Assembly (NCBI RefSeq): GCF_036417845.1
Contig: NC_089982.1
Span: 68,895,684 to 68,959,683, forward strand
Origin: Apteryx mantelli
Lineage: Eukaryota > Chordata > Aves > Apterygiformes > Apterygidae
Direction: 5' to 3'
DNA: 64,000 nt
Position 1 is the stretch's first letter; the number at the start of each line of letters is the position of its first letter. The notes under the pieces are model-generated. The model saw nothing but the letters and a program-made list of their open reading frames with translations, did not search any database and had not been told where the DNA came from. Positions 58,001-62,600 of this stretch are shown one piece after another. A program made the position numbers and the translations under genes.

Positions 58001-59660
58001 ATTCGTGTCTCTGTAGCATCACCACCTCACTGTTTTCCAGCCATGCTTCACCAGTCACTGTCTTATTCTCTAAACCGAAGAATGTTTTAACAACTGACAA
58101 CTGTATTAGGAACTAATGGGGCAGTATTATTAAAAATGTTAACTTTTCATTAATATTTTCTCAATTTTGTTTCTCAATTGTCCAAATTTCTTAACTCCTG
58201 GGGGTTCCAGCAGACAGCTACACTTTATTGTTAAAGATTAACGAAAAGAAAGGGAGATCAATATTCTCTCTTTTTGTTTTGTCTTGAACACTTTCCTCTC
58301 AACTAAAAAGCTGCGGAAAAACTAACTTTAGGTGACTTCTTTGTTGCCCTAGCTTTATAGTCTGAAAATATGTAATTACGGACAGCGTATTCCTTTTTGC
58401 CTGTTTTTATTAAGTGTGAAAAACTGACATGGGGTGTGTGTGTGGGTGTGGGTGTGTGTTACTCCAGGTATTTTATTCTTTTCAGAGGTCTTCTGTGGTT
58501 GTGAAAAGTGTTAATCTGAGATCCTTGAGGAATGAAGAAAACTAGGTATCTACTGTACAGCACAGTACACTGCAGTGCCAGACATCCTACATTCTTGTCC
58601 TAAATATCTCTACCCAGACCCAAGTGGCAGGGTGTCCTCAAGCAGAAAACACGCAAAGTGTTTTTCACCTTTGGCCTACTGACTCAAAAATTGGTAATAA
58701 GGATTTAACTGATTGTGATCATGACACCTGCCAACAAGGATCTGGACAAGGCTACCAAATAGTTTACCTAATAGCATTGCTCCCTTTGGGACAGTGATTG
58801 TTTTTGGTCACTAGTAATGTACACTGATTTTTTACAAGTGTTAGTAACTTGGCAAATACATTCAAAAAGCAATGAATCATTTTCATTAATCTGATCTATT
58901 TTTATTTCACTTACTATGTGTTGCTATTTATGCTTGCATTCAATCCTGAAGAGCTTGAGTAGGAAGTCACTAAATACAACTAAGTGATCTATCTTTCTCG
59001 TCCGGAATGTCTGTCTTTCACATACGATAAAAAGAGCTCTTTGTAGGTTTATTTCTAATACTGATGTAAGATTATAAACTCCTCTTAGAACATGAACTGT
59101 GTACATGGATTTATGTGGATGAGTTATCAAACCATTTCTTTCTTTCGATCATTTGATTTAGATTTTCCCCTCATCTAAGGACAGTTTACTGAAGCACAAA
59201 GTCGCAGGCAGGTCTTGAAAGGGCTGAAAGGGGCAAACCTGCCTGCTCCGAGAGCAGCGCGGGAAGCTACGAGAGCTGGTGGGAAGCGTCTGCGGGCAGC
59301 TTATGCTGCGAGCTCCCCACCGCGGCCGTGGCCCCGGGCAGCTGTCTGCACGCTGAGCCCAGGGTGCTGGAGCCGGGCAGTGCGCGAAGTTGCTCCCGGC
59401 AGTGCCTCGTCCCGCAGAGAAGAGCTGCCAACTCCGCTCGACCTCAGCGATTAATTTAAACCCAGTCTTGATTCCTGATTAGAACATACTGAATCTTTTA
59501 TAGACGTGGACTAATAAAGGTGGAGAAACACAGCAAGGAACTAACATGCTATGCGAATAGACGGGGGCAGGGAAGCTGAACTTACATTTTACGCAGCTGA
59601 GGAAGCTTCTTAAAGATTCCAGTAGCTTCCAGGACTGAAAATTCATTGTTATTGAGTCGC
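6404..59660 (-). CDS. SLIT2: SLIT2, slit guidance ligand 2, exons 17-37 (partial gene)
   Basis: Secreted repulsive guidance cue for axons and migrating cells that signals through Robo receptors. Minus-strand join, 5' to 3': 59660-59586, 56497-56354, 54821-54678, 53512-53346, 52485-52353, 49482-49414, 47011-46940, 46717-46646, 45205-45134, 43148-42985, 37564-37440, 37300-37203, 35758-35619, 22190-22097, 20225-20088, 19992-19752, 19521-19391, 17252-17098, 12594-12306, 7966-7755, 6645-6404. Every internal border is GT-AG, phases match and the total frame is open, so the gene looks intact. Domain order: end of LRR D3, LRR D4, six EGF, laminin-G-like, three EGF, cystine knot. SLIT2 rather than SLIT1 or SLIT3 is called from near identity to remembered SLIT2 throughout, including the VLPR/TSP cleavage site and the KVVKCGC tail. 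Exon numbers assume the human count of 37. Residue numbers below assume 1529 in total. The signal peptide and Robo-binding D2 lie outside the window. Confidence 0.96.
6646..7754 (-). other. SLIT2: Intron 36
   Basis: 1.1 kb phase-1 intron with donor GTAAAAAA and acceptor TTTGCTACAG. It contains an A16 run at 7606-7621. I see no other gene or repeat family in it. Confidence 0.85.
7755..7966 (-). CDS. SLIT2: SLIT2 exon 36: EGF8 and EGF9
   Basis: Encodes about residues 1380-1449. The acceptor is CCCCTGTAG and the donor AAAG/GTAAAA. The exon completes EGF8 ([18 protein letters not shown] to GGVLC) and then all of EGF9 ([26 protein letters not shown]). First base A completes Lys; the last base G starts Glu. 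An overlapping frame also reads through this stretch but has no Slit similarity. Confidence 0.96.
9176..9209. repeat. (AAAT)n microsatellite
   Basis: About seven AAAT units grading into AAAAT units, inside intron 35. Simple repeat, likely polymorphic. Confidence 0.9.
11621..11705. repeat. Mixed (TA)n/(CA)n/(TG)n block
   Basis: About 85 bases of nearly uninterrupted alternating purine and pyrimidine: ATAC, GTGT, ACACAC, ATATAT and GCACAC runs. A minus-strand frame rich in Val, Cys, Tyr and Ile is only translation of this repeat. Confidence 0.9.
12306..12594 (-). CDS. SLIT2: SLIT2 exon 35: end of laminin-G domain, EGF7, start of EGF8
   Basis: Encodes about residues 1284-1378. The acceptor is GATTTTCTAG and the donor AATAA/GTATGT. 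It carries the last strands of the laminin-G-like domain ([19 protein letters not shown], with an NGT glycosylation sequon, to ILPGCEPC), EGF7 ([23 protein letters not shown]) and the first Cys of EGF8 (NDPCLGN). The donor has G+4 replaced by T (GTATGT), still canonical at GT. Confidence 0.96.
12595..17097 (-). other. SLIT2: Intron 34
   Basis: 4.5 kb phase-1 intron. It contains a short (TAA)n run at 13216-13233, T20 at 13473-13492, A20 at 14438-14457 and C10 at 16480-16489. No exon, RNA gene or recognised transposon was seen in it. Confidence 0.8.
17098..17252 (-). CDS. SLIT2: SLIT2 exon 34: middle of laminin-G-like domain
   Basis: Encodes about residues 1232-1282, opening [19 protein letters not shown] and ending [12 protein letters not shown]. 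The acceptor is TTTTGCAG and the donor GGAG/GTAAGA. First base C completes Ser (AG+C) from exon 33. The LYVGG motif at the exon join is typical of the laminin-G fold. Differences from remembered human SLIT2 are conservative (MDQI for LDQS, GGSP for GGNP). Confidence 0.96.
17253..19390 (-). other. SLIT2: Intron 33
   Basis: 2.1 kb phase-2 intron, AT-rich, with a short TG/CG alternating run at about 17671-17690 and a small duplicated TAAAATCTTATTT motif near 17636-17668. Nothing else was recognised. Confidence 0.8.
19391..19521 (-). CDS. SLIT2: SLIT2 exon 33: laminin-G-like domain
   Basis: 131 bases, about residues 1188-1230, reading [20 protein letters not shown] then [15 protein letters not shown]. 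It begins in phase 0 after an AACTAG acceptor and ends TACAG/GTGAAC. On the plus strand a 77-residue frame overlaps it and is only its shadow. The acidic DED/KGDKD loop sits where laminin-G domains commonly hold ligand or calcium loops; that role is inferred. Confidence 0.96.
19522..19751 (-). other. SLIT2: Intron 32 (230 bp)
   Basis: Short phase-0 intron with donor GTAAAATT. No features were seen in it. Confidence 0.9.
19752..19992 (-). CDS. SLIT2: SLIT2 exon 32: cleavage site, EGF6, start of laminin-G
   Basis: Encodes about residues 1108-1187. It finishes EGF5 (GLFCEF), then the linker [14 protein letters not shown], where Slit2 is known to be cut into Slit-N and Slit-C (after Arg, before Thr). 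Next come EGF6 ([27 protein letters not shown]) and the first laminin-G strand ([13 protein letters not shown]). PQTNITLQ carries an NIT sequon. From the Thr to the stop is 408 residues, equal to human Slit2-C (1122-1529). Confidence 0.96.
19993..20087 (-). other. SLIT2: Intron 31 (95 bp)
   Basis: The smallest intron in the window, phase 2, donor GTGAGAAA, acceptor TATTTAG. It is close to the minimum length for vertebrate splicing. Confidence 0.93.
20088..20225 (-). CDS. SLIT2: SLIT2 exon 31: end of EGF4 and calcium-type EGF5
   Basis: 138 bases, about residues 1062-1106. It finishes EGF4 ([12 protein letters not shown]) and encodes EGF5 ([30 protein letters not shown]). The D-x-D-x-x-C opening and the aromatic after the fourth Cys are the calcium-binding EGF signature. 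The acceptor is GTTTCACAG and the donor ACAG/GTGAGA. Confidence 0.96.
20226..22096 (-). other. SLIT2: Intron 30
   Basis: 1.9 kb phase-2 intron, AT-rich. No repeat family, RNA gene or extra exon was recognised. Confidence 0.8.
22097..22190 (-). CDS. SLIT2: SLIT2 exon 30: EGF4
   Basis: 94 bases, about residues 1031-1060, too short to appear as a long open frame. It reads [20 protein letters not shown] then [10 protein letters not shown]. The acceptor is GCATTTCAG and the donor ACAA/GTAAGT. GT at the start completes Gly from exon 29 and closes EGF3. It lies 13.4 kb from exon 29, across the largest intron. Confidence 0.95.
24558..24655. repeat. Alternating TA/CA/TG block
   Basis: About 98 bases of almost perfect purine-pyrimidine alternation. 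Two similar TATATACACACACATATATA units flank a TG-rich core. It is prone to slippage and a candidate Z-DNA or cruciform former. Confidence 0.9.
24970..25058 (-). other. Exon-like segment (possible cassette or poison exon)
   Basis: 89 bases on the gene strand flanked by a good acceptor (branch-like GTGCTAAT, then TTTGTCTTTTCTAG) and a consensus donor (CTCA/GTAAGT). One frame is open throughout and Cys-rich (contains [13 protein letters not shown]). That frame does not match the neighbours: exons 29 and 30 join in phase 1, and inclusion in that phase would reach TGA after about 25 codons and also shift the frame. Not a known Slit exon to me; it may be chance. Confidence 0.25.
25545..26466 (-). 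mobile_element. CR1 LINE, 5'-truncated and internally deleted
   Basis: Sense orientation relative to SLIT2. The 3' end carries two octamers (CACAGAAT on plus, 25548-25563) and the usual CR1 3' tail. A 208-codon frame (25628-26254) is the C-terminal part of CR1 ORF2, with [35 protein letters not shown] and [11 protein letters not shown]. From 26232 to 26466 the strand encodes an earlier reverse-transcriptase part ([23 protein letters not shown]). The palm with the catalytic FADD-type motif is missing between them, and the two parts are in different frames, so it cannot move. Fairly intact sequence suggests moderate age. Confidence 0.93.
28038..28070. repeat. (TA)16 microsatellite
   Basis: 33 bases of pure TA alternation in intron 29, able to form a cruciform and likely variable in length. 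Confidence 0.95.
30160..30240. repeat. AT-rich degenerate tandem
   Basis: The unit AATATATCTTAT occurs three times (from 30164, 30186 and 30213), separated by ATAATTATAT-like spacers of changing length, giving repeat spacings of 22 and 27 bases. Confidence 0.8.
31089..31160. repeat. A/C low-complexity stretch
   Basis: A run made almost only of A and C (AAAAC, CAAACC and CCCCCAAA units) with no G or T for long stretches. On the gene strand it is a T/G-rich tract. Confidence 0.8.
35619..35758 (-). CDS. SLIT2: SLIT2 exon 29: end of EGF2 and calcium-type EGF3
   Basis: 140 bases, about residues 984-1029. It finishes EGF2 ([12 protein letters not shown]) and encodes EGF3 ([29 protein letters not shown]), a calcium-binding EGF with an NNST glycosylation site. 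The acceptor is TATTACAG and the donor ACAG/GTAGGA. First base G completes Trp; last base G starts Gly. Confidence 0.96.
35759..37202 (-). other. SLIT2: Intron 28
   Basis: 1.4 kb phase-2 intron. A stretch at about 36700-36930 is balanced in composition, free of simple repeats and has a homeodomain-type core (ATTAATTAGC near 36912), so it might be conserved regulatory DNA. This is inference only. Confidence 0.75.
37203..37300 (-). CDS. SLIT2: SLIT2 exon 28: end of EGF1 and most of EGF2
   Basis: 98 bases, about residues 951-982, reading [20 protein letters not shown] then [12 protein letters not shown]. It starts in phase 0 after TGTGCATAG and ends TTTCTG/GTAGGT. It closes EGF1 and opens EGF2; the last Cys residues of EGF2 come from exon 29. 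Confidence 0.95.
37301..37439 (-). other. SLIT2: Intron 27 (139 bp)
   Basis: Short phase-0 intron with donor GTAGGTAC and acceptor TGTGCATAG. No features were seen inside. Confidence 0.92.
37440..37564 (-). CDS. SLIT2: SLIT2 exon 27: linker and EGF1
   Basis: 125 bases, about residues 910-950. It follows the D4 cap with [18 protein letters not shown] and the rest of EGF1 ([17 protein letters not shown]). The acceptor is TTTTTAAG and the donor CAAG/GTAGGT. GG at the start completes Gly. It differs from the remembered human sequence mainly at CNNDP (human CNSDP). Confidence 0.95.
37565..42984 (-). other. SLIT2: Intron 26
   Basis: 5.4 kb phase-1 intron. A GC-richer patch at about 38050-38330 and another at about 40480-40690 stand out, but neither matches a family I know. 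A 124-codon plus-strand frame at 40312-40686 overlaps a minus-strand one and lacks support. T14 lies near 42069. No exon was found. Confidence 0.78.
42985..43148 (-). CDS. SLIT2: SLIT2 exon 26: C-terminal cap of LRR domain D4
   Basis: 164 bases, about residues 855-908. It encodes the LRRCT cap, [20 protein letters not shown] to SKKFTCQ, with the four Cys pattern CxC...C...C that seals the fourth LRR domain. The acceptor is TTCCCTAG and the donor CAAG/GTACTG. D4 is the part of Slit2 known to dimerise and contribute to heparan sulfate binding. Confidence 0.96.
44780..45075 (-). mobile_element. Probable degraded CR1 relic in a GC-rich block
   Basis: A GC-rich patch in an AT-rich intron. Its upper part (about 45010-45065: CTGTGCTGAGGCGTGGGGCT followed by TTTGTTGAACT) resembles the reverse complement of a segment of avian CR1 ORF2. 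The lower part is not clearly assignable. Overlapping frames of 66-94 codons on both strands are not convincing genes. Confidence 0.35.
45085..45112. repeat. (GT)7 G14 tract beside a splice donor
   Basis: Plus strand (GT)7 followed by 14 G. On the gene strand this is C14 then (CA)7, beginning about 20 bases after the donor GT of exon 25. CA repeats close to a donor are known hnRNP L binding sites that can change exon use. A homopolymer of this length is also prone to sequencing error. Confidence 0.9.
45134..45205 (-). CDS. SLIT2: SLIT2 exon 25: D4 leucine-rich repeat
   Basis: 72 bases, about residues 831-853, one [23 protein letters not shown] then LSHL across the join. The acceptor is CTTTTTAAG and the donor ACCT/GTGAGT. 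Same length and phase as exons 23 and 24, as expected of repeat-by-exon duplication. Confidence 0.95.
45206..46645 (-). other. SLIT2: Intron 24
   Basis: 1.4 kb phase-2 intron, AT-rich, with nothing recognised in it. Confidence 0.8.
46646..46717 (-). CDS. SLIT2: SLIT2 exon 24: D4 leucine-rich repeat
   Basis: 72 bases, about residues 807-829, one [23 protein letters not shown] then LRLL across the join. The acceptor is GTTTTCAG and the donor TGTT/GTAAGT. It keeps the LxxLxLxxNxL spacing. Confidence 0.95.
46718..46939 (-). other. SLIT2: Intron 23 (222 bp)
   Basis: Short phase-2 intron between two single-repeat LRR exons. No features were seen in it. Confidence 0.9.
46940..47011 (-). CDS. SLIT2: SLIT2 exon 23: D4 leucine-rich repeat
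   Basis: 72 bases, about residues 783-805, one [23 protein letters not shown] then LLTL. It contains two sequons (NQS and NMT). The acceptor is TTTTTTATAG and the donor CCTT/GTAAGT. Confidence 0.95.
47012..49413 (-). other. SLIT2: Intron 22
   Basis: 2.4 kb phase-2 intron holding a MIR-like relic at about 48835-48955. No other exon or RNA gene was recognised. Confidence 0.8.
48835..48955 (-). mobile_element. MIR-like (CORE-SINE) relic
   Basis: The plus strand reads like the reverse complement of a MIR 3' half: TTGCCTCAAATCACACAGTG, then AGTCAACAGCAGAGCTGGGA, followed by the usual ACT.AAACCA-type end. Strongly diverged, so the family call rests on the word pattern remembered for MIR/L2-type elements. 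Confidence 0.5.
49414..49482 (-). CDS. SLIT2: SLIT2 exon 22: first D4 leucine-rich repeat
   Basis: 69 bases, about residues 760-781: [20 protein letters not shown] then TLI. One codon shorter than the standard 72-base LRR exon, with a 23-residue repeat. The acceptor is CTTTTCTAG and the donor TTAT/GTAAGT. Confidence 0.95.
49483..52352 (-). other. SLIT2: Intron 21
   Basis: 2.9 kb phase-2 intron. The stretch at about 50880-51070 has octamer-like (TATGCATGCTAATGA, 50899) and TAATTA-type words and no simple repeats, so it is a weak candidate for a conserved regulatory element. Nothing else was recognised. Confidence 0.75.
52353..52485 (-). CDS. SLIT2: SLIT2 exon 21: D3-D4 linker and N-terminal cap of D4
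   Basis: 133 bases, about residues 716-758. It encodes the acidic linker ([10 protein letters not shown]) and the LRRNT cap with its Cys cluster ([20 protein letters not shown]), then [11 protein letters not shown]. The acceptor is ATTAACCAG and the donor AACT/GTAAGT. Confidence 0.96.
52486..53345 (-). other. SLIT2: Intron 20
   Basis: 0.86 kb phase-1 intron, AT-rich. No features were recognised. Confidence 0.85.
53346..53512 (-). CDS. SLIT2: SLIT2 exon 20: C-terminal cap of LRR domain D3
   Basis: 167 bases, about residues 660-714: [20 protein letters not shown] to IQDFTCDD. The four-Cys LRRCT cap closes domain D3. The acceptor is GGTTCTCAG and the donor GACG/GTAAGA. The start of the longer open frame upstream is intronic. 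Confidence 0.96.
53513..54677 (-). other. SLIT2: Intron 19
   Basis: 1.2 kb phase-2 intron. A G-rich run lies near 54181-54200. Nothing else was recognised. Confidence 0.82.
54678..54821 (-). CDS. SLIT2: SLIT2 exon 19: two D3 leucine-rich repeats
   Basis: 144 bases (2 x 72), about residues 612-658: [20 protein letters not shown] then [20 protein letters not shown] and TLHSLST. Two consecutive 24-residue LRRs in one exon. The acceptor is CTTTCTCAG and the donor CGTT/GTAAGT. Confidence 0.96.
54853..54892. repeat. 16-base tandem duplication, 2.5 copies
   Basis: CATTTTGTATTAATAA at 54853 and again at 54869, then the first 8 bases once more. It sits about 30 bases upstream of the exon 19 acceptor on the gene strand, in the branch-point zone. 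Confidence 0.9.
55300..55357 (+). mobile_element. CR1 3'-end relic
   Basis: The plus strand reads GTGCTAGATGAACTGCTGAG followed by GTCCCTTCCAATGTGAAT, close to the conserved CR1 tail (CTAGATGATCT, GAGGTCCCTTCCAACC). Only about 60 bases are recognisable and the octamer is lost. Antisense to SLIT2. Confidence 0.65.
56354..56497 (-). CDS. SLIT2: SLIT2 exon 18: two D3 leucine-rich repeats
   Basis: 144 bases, about residues 564-610: [20 protein letters not shown] then [20 protein letters not shown] and GLESLKT. The acceptor is AATGTGTAACAG and the donor CACT/GTAAGT. Phase 2 on both sides, like the other LRR exons. Confidence 0.96.
57715..57830 (+). mobile_element. MIR-like relic
   Basis: The plus strand keeps the MIR 3' word order: CTTAGCTTCCTAACATCTTA, CGTGTAAAATAGATATTACT, CACTTCACAGGGATGTTTTA and then GGATTAA. 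Heavily diverged; the family call is from memory of the consensus pattern. Confidence 0.45.
58431..58459. repeat. GT/GGGT simple repeat
   Basis: GGGGTGTGTGTGTGGGTGTG-type repeat, imperfect, inside intron 17. On the plus strand it has several short G runs. Confidence 0.85.
59215..59455. other. Small intronic CpG-rich island
   Basis: About 240 bases with roughly 21 CpG dinucleotides, far denser than the surrounding AT-rich intron. It starts about 130 bases downstream of the exon 17 donor on the gene strand. A 79-codon plus-strand frame spans it but is Ala/Arg/Pro-rich, as GC-rich DNA tends to be, and has no family. It may be an unmethylated regulatory element, an antisense or internal promoter, or an inserted GC-rich fragment. 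Confidence 0.7.
59586..59660 (-). CDS. SLIT2: SLIT2 exon 17: D3 leucine-rich repeat, first exon in window
   Basis: 75 bases, about residues 539-562: [20 protein letters not shown] then QLRK. The acceptor is TTTTCTTTTAG and the donor AAAT/GTAAGT. First base G completes a codon (probably Leu) whose other bases lie in exon 16, beyond the window. One codon longer than the usual 72-base LRR exon. Confidence 0.95.
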
Positions 59661-62600
59661 CTAAAAGAAAAGTCAACAAAATCAGAAAAAAAAAAATCAG
59701 TCATTGGTACAGAATGCTCCACAATATAAACTATTCAGTAGCTGAATAACAATTCAGTATATACTGACATTTCTAATTCTGATAAGTCCTATGCATGAAC
59801 ACTCTCAGTAATTAAAATCAGGCATACATAAGACCTACAGAATCAAAACCAGAAATAAAAAACCCCACCTACAGAATGTAAAATACAACTAAAATTGCAG
59901 TAAAATATAAAAAGAGGTTTTTAATTTTTATTTTAAGATAAGAAAATCAAAAATGTAGCTAGGGAATGATTCCATGGCAACTTATAAATAAAAATCTTTA
60001 AGAAGTACATATAAAACACTGAAGATTGGTTTACTGTTCTTTAAAGGATATCAGGTGGGGTCTGCCAGACATCTGGAGGTGCTCACAAAACACTATTTAC
60101 AAGAATGAAATAATTACTTTATGCTCAATGCTTCTTTTGAGTAGGGACTGAAACACATTGCATAGGTCTTCCCAATAACTTAAAAACACTTCTGTGATCA
60201 TTGTTCAGATCACTAAACCTAGCACAAACATAGTGTGCAAGAAAGCATCACATACTACTTTGTAACACTACAAGAAGATATACAATGAGCAACAGATACT
60301 TGCCTGAAAAATCTTATGGATACTGATCTGTCCTGCCCTGGTGCCAAGGCTGTTCTAGCACAGTATACCTTTACCAGCTGCTAGGTCCGTGGCCACCTAC
60401 ATTTCAAAAATATGCGCACTGCCCAGTTGTTCTCTATTTACTTTCTTTAAAAAGAAAATGGAAATTATAAGTCTTAGACTCTTTTATATGTTTTAATGGC
60501 CTCCTTTTATTAAAGGAGGGAGTCTCTCTAGCTTTTATTTAGCCATCTTCTATAGGAAGGAAGCCAAAGAGATGACTGACAGGATCACCATGAAATGGAA
60601 TTCACCATAATTCTAAAGCCAGAATGCTTTTCAGAATTACCTTGTAGCAAGAGAAGATTAAAAAAAGCTAGAAAGTAAAAGAAAGCTGCTTGTTCATCTT
60701 TCCTTCCTGCTCGCACTCAATAATAGTCAGAAGGGAAATTAAGGCTGTAAATCTGAAAGTACAGCAATAGTTTCAGCAGGGAACCAAACCGAGGGAAGGC
60801 AGGAAGAGCTTTTGGACATACATGGGACATTTGTAGGAAGTACAAAGTTCCTGAACTACACAGGAAATGAATTTCAAAAAATGTTACAACCTCTGAAAAT
60901 CAGCTGGTTGATACAGCATGATTTTTAGTGATCATATCAAATGCATTTTTGGATGGTGCCAATTAACAAAGTTGCATCATCCTTGTAAATAGCCTTTTTC
61001 CTGTACATGAAAAATGGAAACGCCAAGCATTCTCCAACTGCTAGCATTTTTGAATACTTTTCAAGTACCATATCATCAGGTAGGATGACTTGTTTATGAA
61101 AACATTTAGTGATTCTATAATTCTTCCTTGCTGTATGCTACTGCAAACATTTCTATCCCCTCTGAAAAACTACTTCTTCCTTTCCTCTTTGCAACAACCT
61201 TTTACATATTAAAAATAAGTTAGTCTCCCGCTCAAGTTTCCTCCTCCACACAAATATATTCAATCCTGTCAATTTTTCCTCATAAGTCTTATTTTCTAGA
61301 TAATTCTTGGTCTCCTTAAGATTTTCTCCAATTGGTCCATATCCATCTCGAAAGAGGAAGTCCGTAACGCAGTATTCCAGCCAATACTCTACTATTATTG
61401 TGTACAGTAAAATGATTACTTCACATACTTTACATCCTACTCTCCTGTACATACATCCCAAACTGAAGTTTTTAGCTTTTGGCATTGTTTTACCTTCAAC
61501 ATGTACAATAATAATACCATAGCCTTTTCTGTTGAACTACTGCCCAGTTATTCCTCAGCTTATATTTGTGTTGTTAATTAGTCCTATCTAATGTAGTATG
61601 TAGAATTTAAATTTTTATTATATTTAAACTAGTCTTAGTCTAATATTGACATTACAGAACAATTTTAAGAATTGCCCATGTAATTTGAAGGTTTTTGGTA
61701 CTTGGTAAGTTACTGCACACTCCCTGTGAAAAAAGAAGCAGCATGGCTTGAATAACTGTATTGTCATTGTTAAAACTGTAACACAAATCACATCTCTCTA
61801 AATGTGCATGCATGGTAATGCCACAATGCATGTATCATCACTGGGGTGAAATTAGCAAACAAAGGGATGCAAGGATTACAACCTACAGGTTTGGGACCAC
61901 AGAAAAATGACCTCAAGGATCACATGGCATTCCTATGGTTGGAGCTAAACAGCTATTTTAGATCTAGACTTGTTAAATATTTATACAGGAAGTTTTCATT
62001 CTATTATCATGGTAAGTGATACCACATACACAAGAATCAAAATTATTACAGATAATTGGAAAATTACCACATGTGGTAGTATTTTCCTTTTGGATCTTAA
62101 TATCACTGGGAAAGGTAATAATGACAGTTGCTACCTGTCAATGAATCACTGGATCATGAAAAGAATCTGAAAAATACCTGTATCTGGTTTATTCAAAATA
62201 GAATATTGCCAAGCCATTATTAAAGCAGAAAAATAAACAAAGTGGCATTTGATGATGATGTCCAAATGTTCCGCTTTTCAGTTTCTCTGATGCTTTTTCT
62301 TGTCTTGTCAACACAACAGCTAAGTTATTTGCACATTTTGGTACAATAGCTGAGTGTTCCTGGAAGGCTATGTACTGCAGTGATATCCTGCGGTACTTCA
62401 TTCTTTTGATGACCATCTTGTTAGGATCTGGTATTTTAATACTGAACAAGCATTACAAAAAACTGAATATATATAGAAATGAAATTGTTTTTATTTAGAA
62501 TTTCTCCTGAAGACCCTGGTTTGAGTGATTTGTCAAATGTTTCATTGATTTCATCATATACTGGTATGTTATCTGCAAAATATTTTATTTCTGGGAAGCT

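Larger units (their letters stand above)
56498..59585 (-). other. SLIT2: Intron 17
   Basis: 3.1 kb phase-2 intron. It holds a MIR-like relic (57715-57830), a GT/GGGT repeat (58431-58459) and, just after exon 17, a dense CpG-rich island (59215-59455). Confidence 0.8.

Noticed and set aside
59215..59454. 79-codon plus-strand frame across the CpG island
   Set aside because: GC-rich DNA has few stop codons; the Ala/Arg/Pro-rich product shows no domain.
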